In this document: one piece after another, positions 31,204-40,966 of the stretch
Layout of the letters: the number at the start of each line of letters is the position of its first letter
How positions within the stretch are numbered: the stretch's first letter is position 1
Assembly (NCBI RefSeq): GCF_026262505.1
Contig: NC_067204.1
Span: forward strand, 5,179,797 to 5,243,796
Source of the DNA: Trichomonas vaginalis G3
Lineage: Eukaryota > Parabasalia > Trichomonadida > Trichomonadidae
Length of the DNA stretch: 64,000 bases
Reading direction: 5' to 3'
Notes under the pieces: generated by a model
The model's database searches: none
Told to the model about the DNA's origin: nothing
What the model saw: the letters and a program-made list of their open reading frames with translations, nothing else
Made by a program: the position numbers and the translations under genes

Positions 31204-31545
31204 ATGGCAAAAATTCATCTCAGTCAAACAAGTACATGACAGGACAAAGAAGAACTAGACCCATTCACTTATTTGAATGTTTACTTCTACCATTTTTGAA
31301 AAGTCTACATATGACAAAGTTGGAACATCGAACCGTTAAGTTTGCTATTGTGACTAAAAATGGTGCGAAATTTGAAGACTTAGACATAGAAGGTTTGTTT
31401 AGCAGTCAAAGAAATTTGACAGAAGGTTCTCAAACCTTAAGAAGGCAAAGCATACAAATGTTTATACCTTATGAACCAAAGAAAGCAGACGACTATGAAT
31501 ATTATGAGTCTAAAAGTTGTAGAATTCAAGGTAAATTGGGGTAAA
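31204..31545 (+). pseudogene. Small unknown element protein
   Basis: Begins MAKIHLSQ after an AT-rich box (31,170-31,200), then shifts frame into a 102-codon frame containing 'TVKFAIVTKNGAKFEDLDIE' and a Tyr/Glu-rich end. Copy of 10,740-11,123. Sits between helicase and ATPase in both elements. Function unknown. Confidence 0.5.
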
Positions 31546-31629
31546 AAGATTTTAGAGTCTAAGCCAGTGTTTCCCTAAAGAGGAAGAGAACATTGACATT
31601 GACCCAGAAATGTTCTAAAAATAAAATTT

Positions 31630-32090
31630 TATTTTACATGTCAAATTCTTCTTTTTCTCTATGGCTCTGTTCAGTTCTTTCTTCTCTTCTTCTACTTTCT
31701 TTTCTTTCTTTTCTCTCTTTCTTTTTCTGGTGGAGTTATGTCAAATTCTCAGAACCATATTTTGTAAAAGTTCTTTTGTCCTTTAATAGCTCTTCTATTC
31801 TGTTTTCTATTTCATCTTCAAGAACAGCTGCATGTGTCTCTTTGCATTCTAAGAATTTTGTTGGACTTCATCTCCCAGAGGCGTCATCTTCTGTCAACAA
31901 GTCTGTCATTGACAAATTTTAAGACTGCTCTTGTAATGTTTTATGTTCTTGTCATATTCCAGAAAACAGAACTTTTAGAAACAAATTCACCTTTCTTGTT
32001 TACACTATGTAAGATTTATGGTCGACAGATGTTTTGCTGTCGAAAAGCTTGTCTCGAATATAGATAGCGAAACGCTAGACATTTCTAAAA
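31630..32090 (-). pseudogene. Small Lys/Glu-rich element protein, degenerate
   Basis: Minus-strand frames show an Lys-rich C-terminal tail (EKKRKESRRRKKLNRAIEK) and upstream 'AVLEDEIENRIEELLKDK'. Counterpart of 10,150-10,680. Divergent from the ATPase gene. Not recognised. Confidence 0.4.
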
Positions 32091-32117
32091 GATAAAAAAT
32101 TTTAATTTTTCTAAAAT

Positions 32118-32985
32118 ATGTTAGAAAAAAAGTTTGCTGACATTGACAAAAATTTGAGAATGTTTTAAATAAAGAACAAGGTGAATTAGAAAATGCTCAG
32201 ATAAACCCATACATGACAAGTTTCTATTTGCTCAGAATGGATATAAACAGGTCTAATTGCACCACCTGGGTCGGGTAAGACTTTTCCTTATCTTAAAATG
32301 GCTGCACAACAACAAGAAACTAGATGAGAAGAAACCCATTCTAGAGTAGTAGTCATTTGTAGTACTTCTGGTCAATTTGACCAAACCGTCAATTCGTTCA
32401 AAGATATTATAAAGAAGTCTAATTAGTATGTATAAAAGACTCTGAGTGTTTAGATTGGATAAAGAAGTACCAAAGAAGAGTTTTGAAGTACAATGCTATA
32501 ATGAGTATATAAATTCTAAGTTTAAAGACCCAAATGAGGAAATGCAGAGAATATTAGAGAAGAAAAACTTCAGAAACAAACAGAAAGAGATAGAAACATT
32601 CGAAGAAATTGCAATCTTACGATTGGAAGACATACCTCATAGATGTCTCTTTATCTAGATGATTTCGCCTCTCATCCTTTGTTAAAATGAATAGAGAACA
32701 GATATGTGTCGAATTCTTAAGAAAGCTCAGACACTTTAACATCTCAGTTGTATTTGTGTACAGACAGCAAAGAGTTTAAGTAAGGATGTAAAGAGAATAC
32801 TTACTGACATTGTACTTTTCCCCGGATTGTCCGAAGACGATTTCATGGAACTTATGAAAGAGTCCATGGCAGGTAAGTTTGACAGACTGAATATGGAGAA
32901 GTACAAAGTCATACAAGACCCTCATACTTCTTTCAGAATTCATATCTACGCAAACAAAGTTCAAATTGTAAAAAGTCAAGCGTAA
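32118..32985 (+). pseudogene. A32-type genome-packaging ATPase, frameshifted
   Basis: Follows the FtsK-HerA/A32 plan of Polinton and NCLDV packaging ATPases: Walker A PPGSGKT at about 32,258-32,280, Walker B SLYLDDFASHP at about 32,645-32,680, and a C-terminal block 'GLSEDDFMELMKES' and 'DPHTSFRIHIYANKVQI' (32,825-32,975). The C-terminal block aligns with the diverged ATPase at 48,783-49,668. Family role: ATP-driven loading of DNA into capsids. Five or more indels across ~290 codons. Confidence 0.75.
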
Positions 32986-33029
32986 AAAATGTAAGTGTTT
33001 TAGTCTTAGTAAGTCTGTTGTGGTGCTGG

Positions 33030-33450
33030 GGCTGTCGGTTCTTCTGGCTTTGGAAGACATTCAGGAAGAGGAACGTCGGACATTCGTTTGTGTCCTGTCG
33101 GAAGGAAGGACTTTTCCTGTCGGAAGGAAAAACTTTTCCTGTTGGAAGGAAGGACTCGGAATGTCGGAAGGAAGGACTCGGAATGTCGGAAGGAAATTTT
33201 TTTCCAGTTGTCGGGAAATTTTTTTCCTGTCTGAAGGAAAAATTTTTTCTGTCGTTCGACCAAAAAGTTCTCAATTTTCGAAAATTTGAATGGTTTACGG
33301 ACGAACAACAGGAAATTTTTTTCCTGTCTGAAGGAAATTTTTTTCCAGTTGTCGGGAAATTTTTTTCCAGTTGTCGGGAAATTTTTTTCCTGTTGGAAGG
33401 AAAGGACTTGGAATGCGAAGGAAGAACTTGGAATGCCAGAAGGATTTGAC
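33030..33450. repeat. GGAA/TTCC low-complexity block open in several frames
   Basis: Repeated units such as GGAAATTTTTTTCC joined by TGTCGGAAGGA or AGTTGTCG. The units are near-palindromic and lack stop codons, so long frames appear on both strands. It lies just 3' of the ATPase and is absent at the corresponding edge of element 1. Confidence 0.7.
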
Positions 33451-33513
33451 AAGACAATTTTACCTTATAGAGCTACCTGAGCCTCTGAAGTCAAGCGTAA
33501 ATAAATGGTTCAT

Positions 33514-34372
33514 TTACTCTGCTTGTTTGAAGTTGTCAAAAATACTCTTGTTATTTTTTCCTTCAGTAGCGCAAATCTTCTTTGACAAGGTAAGAATATT
33601 GTACACCTTTAATACATAGTGTGTTTGAGGTAACGTATCTTGAATATTTGTTTCAACATCTTCATTCGGTGTCATTGAAATCGGTTAAGTTTTCGCGATA
33701 GAACCAATTTCTGTCAGATTTGTAAATCTTAGCAAGGTCGTAAAAGCTTTTGTTGTTTCTTCTGACTAAATGCAACTAACCATACTCTGTTTTTTTCATT
33801 TTCCATCTCTTCAGTATAAATCATATACTTATATTCTTTTCCTTTCCTTTTGGTACCGAACGTGTATTCTTTTCTGTATTTTTTGTCTTTTGCTTCATGA
33901 CTTCATCTTTTTGCATGAAGTTTCTTTTTCCATCTCTTCACGTTCTTGTCTGTGAAGTTCGTCAAGAAGTTTACAAAATACCATGAATAGCGAGCTGAAG
34001 CCCATTGTGCCACATTATTTACGAGAAGTCTATGAACATACCAGCTCTTCAAACCGTTTGGCAAATTTTTTTCAACGAATTTCATAGAGTTTGGCGACTG
34101 GGGTTTTTCTCCCACTCGCTGTTCTTACTGTTTTCAGAAAAAAGTATGTCTCGCTGTGCTTCGCTTAAGAGTTCAATGGTGCTTTGGTTCCTACCAGTCT
34201 TTAGGAAGCTTAGTATCTGGAGCAAAACATGCTGTCAAATACTTTGCATTTGGTACATGTCTTCTTTGACCGAACGAATGAGACGACTGTTTTTTATATT
34301 GTATGTACTCATATTCTTTCATTTATGTCTTCATGAACGATAGCAGTTGTTGTGTTCTCTGTTTGTTGTCAT
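33514..34372 (-). pseudogene. KilA-N-related protein, element 2 copy, frameshifted
   Basis: Twin of 14-679 with several indels. 'LKSWYVHRLLVNNVAQWASA' (about 34,000-34,060) is the KilA-N end. Its inner palindrome (34,094-34,119) has different arms from the element 1 copy. Beyond the point where the element 1 copy stops, coding continues (DVETNIQDTLPQ, FDNFKQAE) to a stop at 33,514. Confidence 0.65.
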
Positions 34373-34460
34373 ATTTGTTCTTACATACAAAATAAAAAAA
34401 ATATTTTATAAAAAATTAGCTTATTTTTCTGACTTTCACAAAGGACCAAAAATAAACGCT

Positions 34461-35079
34461 TTACATGTATTTTTCAGCAACTTCGTCAAATATATTTTAT
34501 AGCTTTACCTATCTCATCTACTTCAAAACGTTTCTTTACCTTTCGTGGGAGCACCATACATTTTCTCAAACTTTTCAAGTAGTTCTGTTTCAGCAGCTCT
34601 CATATCGTTAACAGAACACAACCTTAACTCTATTTGACTATACTGTCATATCTTTGAGTTATATTATATGTTCTTCCTATCTTATATCTCTTTGTATTGA
34701 AGTCCTTCGGTTTCTGAACGATGTAAAGTAAGCCTTCACTGCAACGTTCCGTATCGAATGAACCATATGTTATGAAGTTATATCCAACAACTGGGTCAAT
34801 CCATAACAAAACTATTGGTATAAGACTTTTGTCGATGAGATATGCTGCAGTTCCATAGAATCTTACCGATATCATAAGCTCAGGATTTCTTGTCAAAATT
34901 TTCTGAGTAGAAGCATTTTTAACCCAGTCGTGGGATGTTTTCTTTCCAGATAGTGTTAGAATGTCTGACAAAGAATATTTGTTGTATTTCTTTGAGTATC
35001 TTACGTTTAAATCACCAATTCGAACCACTTTGGTGTCATTGTCTATCTTTCTAACTGTTTCAAACTCAGTGTTTGTCAT
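34461..35079 (-). pseudogene. KilA-N-like/T5orf172 protein, element 2 copy
   Basis: Nearly identical to 750-1,362. The first 149 codons are intact (start MTNTEFETVRKIDN, through KIGRTYNITQRY); an indel near 34,630 breaks the last ~55 codons, at a different place from the element 1 break. So each copy is damaged independently. Confidence 0.7.
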
Positions 35080-35149
35080 TTTCTGTTTCTTACATACAAG
35101 ATAAAAAAAAATATTTTATAAAAAACTAACTTTATTTTTTCTATTTTGT

Positions 35150-36275
35150 ATCTTAAGGAAATTCACGATTTTCATGTATAAAAGATATGATTTCAGGGAT
35201 TTTTTTTTACGAAGTGCAAAAGTTCTCTTCGTCAAAAAATAACAGTTATATAATGAAAAAGTGTCATTTTTTCACGATTTTCATGTGTTTTAGGCGAGTA
35301 AGATTTTTTCCGTACTCGCTGTTTTTCACGATTTTCATAGAGTTTTAGGCGAGTAAGATTTTTTTCCCTACTCGCAATTTTTCACGATTTTCATGAGTTT
35401 TAGGTGACCCCGATTTTATTCGGGGTCGCAAATTTTCACGATTTTCGTACGGAATCTCGTTCCGCGGTTTTCCTCGGGTCGCAAATTTTTACGATTTTCG
35501 TACGGAATCTCGACCCTCGAAAAAGTCTGGGTCGCAATTTTTCACGATTTTCGAATGGAATCTCTATCCTCGGTTTTTCGAGGGTAGCAAACATATGAGG
35601 AAATTCATGAAATTTGGTCATTTTTTCACGATTTCAGGGATTTTTTTGACGAAGTGTTAAAGTTCTCTTCGTAAAAAAATAACAGTTATATAATGAAATT
35701 TGGTCATTTTTTCACGATTTCAGGGATTTTATGCTAGACCGAAAAAAGTCGGTCTAGAGAAATTTCACGATTTTCATGTATAAAAGATATGATTTCAGGG
35801 ATTTTTTTACGAAGTGCAAAAGTTCTCTTCGTCAAAAAATAACAGTTATATCATGAAATTTGGTCATTTTTTTCAGCAAAAATATATTTTAGGTGTCACC
35901 AGGTCACCAGGTCCCTCGGTCCCTCGGTCAACTAACATCTTTTTGAAAATGGTGACAACATGACATTTTGACAACAACACAGGAAATAAACTTCTTCGTA
36001 TATGTTTTGTCAAAACTTCATCGAAATGAGTGTAAATCAGACAAAAATATATTTTAGGTGAAGAGGTGCGATCTCACCTGTTTTTTCACCTGTTTTTTCA
36101 CCTCTTGAATTTTGTATAAAAGATATGATTTCAGGGATTTTTTTGACGAAGTGTCAAAGTTCTCTTCGTCAAAAATAACAGTTATATAATGAAATTTGGT
36201 CATTTTACTCGGCAAAAATATATTTTAGGTGAAGAGGTGCGATCTCACCTGTTTTTTCACCTGTTTTTTCACCTG
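35150..36275. repeat. Intergenic block with variable-stem hairpin array
   Basis: Hairpins with differing stems but shared flanks (CACGATTTTCATGAGTTTTA on the left, TCGCAATTTTTCACGATTTT on the right) at 35,294-35,319, 35,349-35,375, 35,406-35,427, 35,512-35,535, 35,565-35,588 and 35,734-35,757. These flanks match the region around the palindrome inside the KilA-N-related gene at 385-440. The rest is 86-bp-type units, a GGTCCCTC tandem and GGTGA modules (36,058-36,110; 36,230-36,275). Confidence 0.8.
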
Positions 36276-36281
36276 TTTTTT

Positions 36282-37196
36282 TCACAAGCGTTTTACATGA
36301 ATTGTACGATGTATATTTGAAATTCTAAACAATTTTGTGGCTTCTATTTCTTCTGTCAGTACATCGAATGTTTTCACAATATTGAATGTATCTTTATATT
36401 TCTTCTTGACGTCAGATAGAAGGAAATCGTCAGCTGTTGGATAGTTTTTGTTTAGAAATGTCAACATGTCCATTTTATCTTCTGCTGGTTTCTCTACTTC
36501 TTTCTTTAAGTCAGCATAGTCGTTTCTCATTCTTTCTATCTCTTTGACGGAGTAGTTATATTTCCTCATTGCTGCTTTACATTTAGAACATTGTGGGTTC
36601 ATTTTTGCGTTATATTCTGAAACCTTACCTGCAAGTACAACTATAGCGTCAATGGTTTTCTTTAACTCAAAAGTTGCGGGTTTTATTTGTTCATTCCATA
36701 CCTTACCTCTTTTATCTTTATCTCTTATCTGCCATACACATTCAGCAACTAACGAAACAAAGTTGTCGTAGGTCTTAAACTCCTCCGATTTATATATGTC
36801 AGAAACATTCTTATATACCATGTCGCAATCTTTGTCCATGACTTTGTGGTTGCAATGAAATCCAAGAAACTCATAGTTTACATTACGTATGAACTTCTTG
36901 GTTTCAACTGAGTCAGTTGGTTTCACTTCTATTTCATCGAATTCAGGAATAGTGAGCTTTTGTTGTTGGATTTCAGGAAGTTTAGGTAGATGGTCAATAA
37001 TATCCTGCATTTCATAAAGATATTCTTCATTTGTTTCATCTTTTGCACTACAGTCTAAATTACATGTTAAAAGTTCCTGCTTTATCTTCTGGATTTCTGT
37101 TTCGAAAGTATATGAAGAAGGAATGAAGCTTTTCATTTCTACTAACATTGAAGTTGGGTTCATGACTAACGAGTTTGGTGCTGTTGTTGCTAACAT
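36282..37196 (-). CDS. Conserved 304-aa element protein of unknown function
   Basis: Twin of 2,522-3,436, about 95% identical. The frame is open upstream to 37,490, but the start at 37,196 (MLATTAPNSLVMNPT) is chosen because it matches element 1 and follows the AT-rich box at 37,205-37,240; the upstream extension only translates repeats. It keeps the CSKCK pair. Changes are mostly conservative, which suggests the protein has been under selection. Confidence 0.8.
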   Translation of the reverse strand: MLATTAPNSLVMNPTSMLVEMKSFIPSSYTFETEIQKIKQELLTCNLDCSAKDETNEEYLYEMQDIIDHLPKLPEIQQQKLTIPEFDEIEVKPTDSVETKKFIRNVNYEFLGFHCNHKVMDKDCDMVYKNVSDIYKSEEFKTYDNFVSLVAECVWQIRDKDKRGKVWNEQIKPATFELKKTIDAIVVLAGKVSEYNAKMNPQCSKCKAAMRKYNYSVKEIERMRNDYADLKKEVEKPAEDKMDMLTFLNKNYPTADDFLLSDVKKKYKDTFNIVKTFDVLTEEIEATKLFRISNIHRTIHVKRL

Positions 37197-37317
37197 GTTC
37201 TTACAATAAAAATAAAAAATATTTTTTTTAAAAAAACTAACTTTATTTTTTATTTCGGGAAAATTCATGAGTTTTGGTTGAAAAATACGGTGGAGCCAAA
37301 AGTGGCTCGACCTCAAA

Positions 37318-37385
37318 ACAAGCATTTTGTGAAGAATATACCAACCGCCGGAATTCCGGCGGTTGCTTTTTATACAAAATTCAAC
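37318..37385. repeat. Captured KilA-N gene segment with altered palindrome
   Basis: Repeats the coding segment at 38,630-38,700 in inverted orientation (AGCATTTTGTGAAGAATATA ... TTTATACAAAATTC). The centre is a perfect 22-bp palindrome AACCGCCGGAATTCCGGCGG plus TT (37,343-37,364), differing symmetrically from the gene's own. Confidence 0.8.
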
Positions 37386-37944
37386 GGGTGACAAAACATA
37401 TACGATGAAACCTTGACAAAACATGTACGATGAAACCTTGACAAAACATTTACGATGAAACCTTGACAAAAACATATACGAAGAAGTCATGACAAAACAT
37501 GTACGATGAAGAAGTCATGAAAATTCAACAGGTGAAAAAACAGGTGAAAAAGGAGGTGAGATCGCACCTCTTCACCTAAACTTTATTTTTGGGTCCTTTA
37601 CGCTCATTACGATGAAGAAGTCATGACAAAACATATACGATGAAGAAGTCTTGACAAAACATTTACGATGAAACCTTGACAAAACATATACGATGAAGAA
37701 GTCTTGACAAAACATTTACGATGAAACCTTGACAAAACATATACGATGAAACCTTGACAAAACATATACGATGAAACCTTGACAAAAACATATACGAAGA
37801 AGAAGTTTATTTCCTGGACTGTTGTCAAAATGTCATGTTGTCACACTTTTTCAGAGAAGTTAAAATGACCGAGGGACCGAGGGACCGAGGGACCTGGTGA
37901 CACCTTCAGTTCTTCAAAACATATACGATGAAGTCTTGACAAAA

Positions 37945-38010
37945 CAAGCATTTTGTGAAGAATATACCAACCCGCGGAATTCCGCGGGTTGCTTTTTATA
38001 CAAAATTCAA
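37945..38010. repeat. Captured KilA-N gene segment with same palindrome as gene
   Basis: Second captured copy; centre AACCCGCGGAATTCCGCGGG plus TT at 37,969-37,990, identical to the palindrome in the KilA-N gene. Confidence 0.8.
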
Positions 38011-38219
38011 CGGGTGACAAAACATTTACGAAGAAGTCTTGACAAAACATATACGAAGAAGTTTATTTCCTGGACTGTTGTCTAAATGTCATGTTGTCAC
38101 ACTTTTTCAGAGAAGTTCGTTTAACCGAGGGACCGAGGGACCGAGGGACCTGGTGACACCTAAAAACCATCTACCCTAAAATATATTTTTGCCGAATTCA
38201 ATAAAAATAAATGGTTCAT

Positions 38220-38882
38220 TTACTCACAATATTTTTGTACAAAACGACCCCAAACTTTTAACTTCTTTTCTGCAGCTTCTAATGCTATCTTAGCGAGTTC
38301 ATATTCTCTAAATTCTCTCTTTAAATCTTCTTGTTCCCATTGGTCTAGTTCGTATGGAGAATCTTTATAACCATAACACATCTCATGTTCATGTTCTATT
38401 TGTTTTTCATGCATTTTTCTAACTTCTTGTTCGAACAAAGGTTTAGCATTCTCTACTGTATCTTCGAGTTCTTCTTCATCTAATTTCTCATGAACTTTCT
38501 TGTCTATGGAGTCCATAATTTTTCCAACTGCTATACAATATTTTGGAGAAGCCCACATTGCTATATAGTTTACAAGTCTTGGGTCTACATACGTTCCTCT
38601 AACCTGTTTGATTTCATCAGAAATTCCTGCATGAATTTTGTATAAAAAGCAACCCGCGGAATTCCGCGGGTTGGTATATTCTTCACAAAATGCCTTAAAA
38701 TACTCTTCCCAGGACTTATTTTCCAACAACCTTCTAAAGTCTTTCCTAAACTGCTGACACATATTTGTTGCATTTATATAACCATCCTTGTCTCTACGTA
38801 AGACTTCAATACCGTTGTAAGTGCCTTTTGTGAATGTTTCGCCATTAGATTTGTTCGTGAACGTTTTTGCTTCGACTGACAT
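38220..38882 (-). CDS. KilA-N domain protein
   Basis: A 220-aa protein with a textbook KilA-N domain in residues ~20-125: 'RRDKDGYINATNMCQQF' at the start and 'YVDPRLVNYIAMWASPKY' at the end, followed by a charged coiled-coil C-terminus. KilA-N proteins bind DNA in viruses and phages. Between these two parts the gene contains a perfect 22-bp palindrome (38,651-38,672) read as TNPRNSAG. An AT-rich promoter box is at 38,892-38,925. No homologue of this second KilA-N gene was found in the visible part of element 1, apart from the captured fragment at 3,520-3,625. Confidence 0.9.
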   Translation of the reverse strand: MSVEAKTFTNKSNGETFTKGTYNGIEVLRRDKDGYINATNMCQQFRKDFRRLLENKSWEEYFKAFCEEYTNPRNSAGCFLYKIHAGISDEIKQVRGTYVDPRLVNYIAMWASPKYCIAVGKIMDSIDKKVHEKLDEEELEDTVENAKPLFEQEVRKMHEKQIEHEHEMCYGYKDSPYELDQWEQEDLKREFREYELAKIALEAAEKKLKVWGRFVQKYCE

Positions 38883-38939
38883 TTCTGTTCTTACAATAAA
38901 AATAAAAAATATTTTTTTAAAAAAACCAACTTTTTATTT

Positions 38940-39195
38940 TATTTCGGGAAAATTCATGAAAATTCAACGGGTGAGAAAAGAGGTGAAAAAAGAGGTGAGA
39001 TCTCACCACTTCACCTAAAATATATTTTTTGGTGGTACGTCGGACATTCGTTTGTGGCTTAACCGTCGGACCCCCTCAGTAAACATCTCATTTTAACTCA
39101 CTTTTTTCTATCTTAAGGAATTTCATGAAAATTCAACGGGTGAGAAAAGAGGTGAGAAAAGAGGTGAGATCTCACCTCTTCACCTAAATTATATT
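38940..39195. repeat. Two GGTGA-word modules
   Basis: Modules at about 38,965-39,020 and 39,135-39,190 with repeated GGTGA words and their complements around GAGATCTCAC, each ending in CACCTAAA-TATATTTTT. They lie upstream of the KilA-N gene and downstream of the capsid-like gene. Confidence 0.75.
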
Positions 39196-39197
39196 TT

Positions 39198-40058
39198 TCA
39201 ATACTTTTTCAGCACTTTTCCGTAGTTATATATGAAAGACAATTCGAGATAAAAGTCATAGTACAATGGTATAATATGCTGCACACCATTTGTTGTGAAC
39301 CAAACTTGAAAGTCAGAGAAACTGTTACTAGGTGGTTCGTAGAATTTAGAAGCAAAGTCATAAAAGTCCTTACCAATACATAGAAAACTATTGTTGCTTG
39401 AACTGAAACTTGCATGACACATAACATTTTGAGGGTCAAACACGTTTCTATAAACTGTCAAATCTGCTGGTGGAAGTATAAATTTAAATGGACCATCTGG
39501 TGGTAATGGTTCGTTCTGGTTTAGTAACCGAAGAAATTGTGCCCAAGAACGTTTGTCTACTCCCCAAAATAAAAACTCTGTATCTCTTGGAGGGTTAATT
39601 TCAATCTTTTGAAATGAAACGGTTGAGTTCATCTTGTCATATTCTAGTTTCAGATAGTATGTTCCATTTAGTAAAGAGTCGTATTTTTCTTGAAATTCCC
39701 AATAATATTTGTTTATTTGAGTTTGAAAGTCATTTAGAGTTTTCTCAAGACTTTCGTCTGAACGAACTGTAAAGATCCTCATTTCATCAAATTTGTCTAT
39801 TAGACCATCAGAACCTTTATACTGCCCATGAAAATATACTGCGAACATAAACGCGTTCGTTCTATTTGAAAACAAAACTCTTCTAAATCCTATTGCCTTT
39901 GCATCTGAAGGACTTTGAAGCCAACGAATTGGATAGTCAAACCTGTATGAACGGGATGAAATTTCTTCATCTGAAATAGTTCTACCAGCATTTGTAAAGA
40001 TATAGTCTAACGGTTTTGTATCTGCTACTTTTGTTCTTTGTTTTTCAACCTGAAGCAT
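39198..40058 (-). CDS. Putative minor-capsid-type structural protein
   Basis: A 286-aa protein with only a handful of changes from 4,904-5,764 (for example K to G before VDKRSWAQF, and VYDF to FYDF). Conserved stations 'YRFDYPIRWL', 'KAIGFRR', 'CHASFS' and 'DFQVWFTT' are intact. The upstream TATATTTTTACATATATTAA is identical in both copies and acts as its probable promoter. Role inferred as for the element 1 copy. Confidence 0.65.
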   Translation of the reverse strand: MLQVEKQRTKVADTKPLDYIFTNAGRTISDEEISSRSYRFDYPIRWLQSPSDAKAIGFRRVLFSNRTNAFMFAVYFHGQYKGSDGLIDKFDEMRIFTVRSDESLEKTLNDFQTQINKYYWEFQEKYDSLLNGTYYLKLEYDKMNSTVSFQKIEINPPRDTEFLFWGVDKRSWAQFLRLLNQNEPLPPDGPFKFILPPADLTVYRNVFDPQNVMCHASFSSSNNSFLCIGKDFYDFASKFYEPPSNSFSDFQVWFTTNGVQHIIPLYYDFYLELSFIYNYGKVLKKY

Positions 40059-40063
40059 TTAAT

Positions 40064-40190
40064 ATATGTAAAAATATATGGTTTAAAAAACGTTTTTACT
40101 TCATATTTCTCATCTAACAAACAAGTTTCCCAACGGTCTTCTCCAACAAACTCAGCGTACAGTTCAAATAAAATAAAAAAATATTTTTTT
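40064..40190. other. Deletion scar where element 1 has the HNH gene pair
   Basis: Only ~30 bp of the HNH gene start (TTCTCATCTAACAAACAAGT) remain between the capsid-like gene and the 194-aa gene; element 1 has ~800 bp here with the HNH nuclease and its 89-aa partner. A further ~50 bp (CCAACGGTCTTCTCCAACAA) is found in neither. Confidence 0.7.
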
Positions 40191-40193
40191 TCT

Positions 40194-40778
40194 TTACTTT
40201 ACATAACTGCCTGAAGCCATAAGTCTTTGACGCCAACCCATACCAGCTAATGAAGGTTGACTTGGTTTAGTTTGGAAACTAAACTTTGGTTTTGGTTTAT
40301 CTTCGGTTTTTGGTTTTTCTTCTTCTATCGGTTTTTCGTCACTTTTCGGTTCCTTTGACTTTACCTCACTTGCAGGAATAGTTGTGTCGTCAACATCTTC
40401 ATAAATATCATATGCCATTTGTTTTTGTTTTCCTTTCAACTTTTTGTGTTTGTTGTAAAGTTTAGAATATTTCGACTCTAAGTCAATGAGATGTTCTATA
40501 ATGAACTGTTGGTCAGTGAAGTAAACTTTTCCATCTGTTGTCTCGAAAGCTCCTTCAGACTTCAATATTTTATTTGTGAGAGTCTGTTTCTTTTTTGAGA
40601 TACTAGCCGTTCCATTTTTATGAAAAGTGACTTTGTAGTTAGGGTTTGTATTTCCAGACCTGGCACTTTCTATTATTGAATTTTTCTCTTCATCTGTAAG
40701 TTCTTTGACAGGTTTTGACAATGGTTCTGAACTTTTTGTTTGTGGTGTCAAATCTACCGTTTCAACTTCTTCGGTCAT
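40194..40778 (-). CDS. 194-aa element protein of unknown function
   Basis: Intact version of 6,625-7,208. Acidic N-terminus (MTEEVETVDL), a segment 'NTNPNYKVTFHKNGTASISK', a coiled segment 'IEHLIDLESKYSKLYNKHKK', a Lys/Pro/Glu repeat linker (KPKTEDKPKPKF), and the conserved end 'GMGWRQRLMASGSYVK'. The linker and short conserved tail suggest a scaffold or virion-tether role; this is a guess. In a minus-strand run with the 57-aa and 133-aa genes. Confidence 0.75.
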   Translation of the reverse strand: MTEEVETVDLTPQTKSSEPLSKPVKELTDEEKNSIIESARSGNTNPNYKVTFHKNGTASISKKKQTLTNKILKSEGAFETTDGKVYFTDQQFIIEHLIDLESKYSKLYNKHKKLKGKQKQMAYDIYEDVDDTTIPASEVKSKEPKSDEKPIEEEKPKTEDKPKPKFSFQTKPSQPSLAGMGWRQRLMASGSYVK

Positions 40779-40948
40779 TTCATCTCAGTAAAAATTTTAG
40801 TTTGGTTTGTTTTCAACTGGTTGTTGTTGTTTTTTAGTCGGTCTAAAACTTCCTGAGGTATAGGAAGAACTTGACAAACACGTTGTGTAACTGCTGGAAG
40901 TCGACAAATCCATCTTGAACCCATTTGTCTCAATGCTGTATTGTTCAT
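40775..40948 (-). CDS. 57-aa small element protein (frameshifted C-terminus)
   Basis: Counterpart of the 50-aa gene at 7,227-7,379. One A is missing in the AAAAAA run at about 40,833, so the Lys/Gln tail is replaced by Asn-rich sequence and the stop (TGA) overlaps the next start by ATGA. The first ~38 residues are identical in both elements. Confidence 0.5.
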   Translation of the reverse strand: MNNTALRQMGSRWICRLPAVTQRVCQVLPIPQEVLDRLKNNNNQLKTNQTKIFTEMK

Positions 40949-40966
40949 TTCATCTCAGTAAAAACT

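Larger units (their letters stand above)
37240..38215. repeat. Intergenic array of 25-bp repeats and GACCGAGG tandems
   Basis: Counterpart of 3,480-4,900. Contains ~25-bp GACAAAACAT units, a GGTGA module (37,530-37,580), two GACCGAGG tandems (37,866-37,900; 38,123-38,160) and two captured segments of the KilA-N gene. Confidence 0.85.

Noticed and set aside
33006-33480. Long Lys/Pro/Ser/Phe-rich frames on both strands
   Set aside because: Stop-free low-complexity units are open in several frames; no conserved start or counterpart in element 1.
35404-35621. Rho-independent-type terminators
   Set aside because: Hairpins have T-rich loops rather than a 3' T-run, lie in arrays away from gene ends, and the host is eukaryotic.
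37197-37490. 98-residue N-terminal extension of the 304-aa protein
   Set aside because: Upstream part is repeat-derived; the start at 37,196 is conserved in element 1 and has the promoter box.
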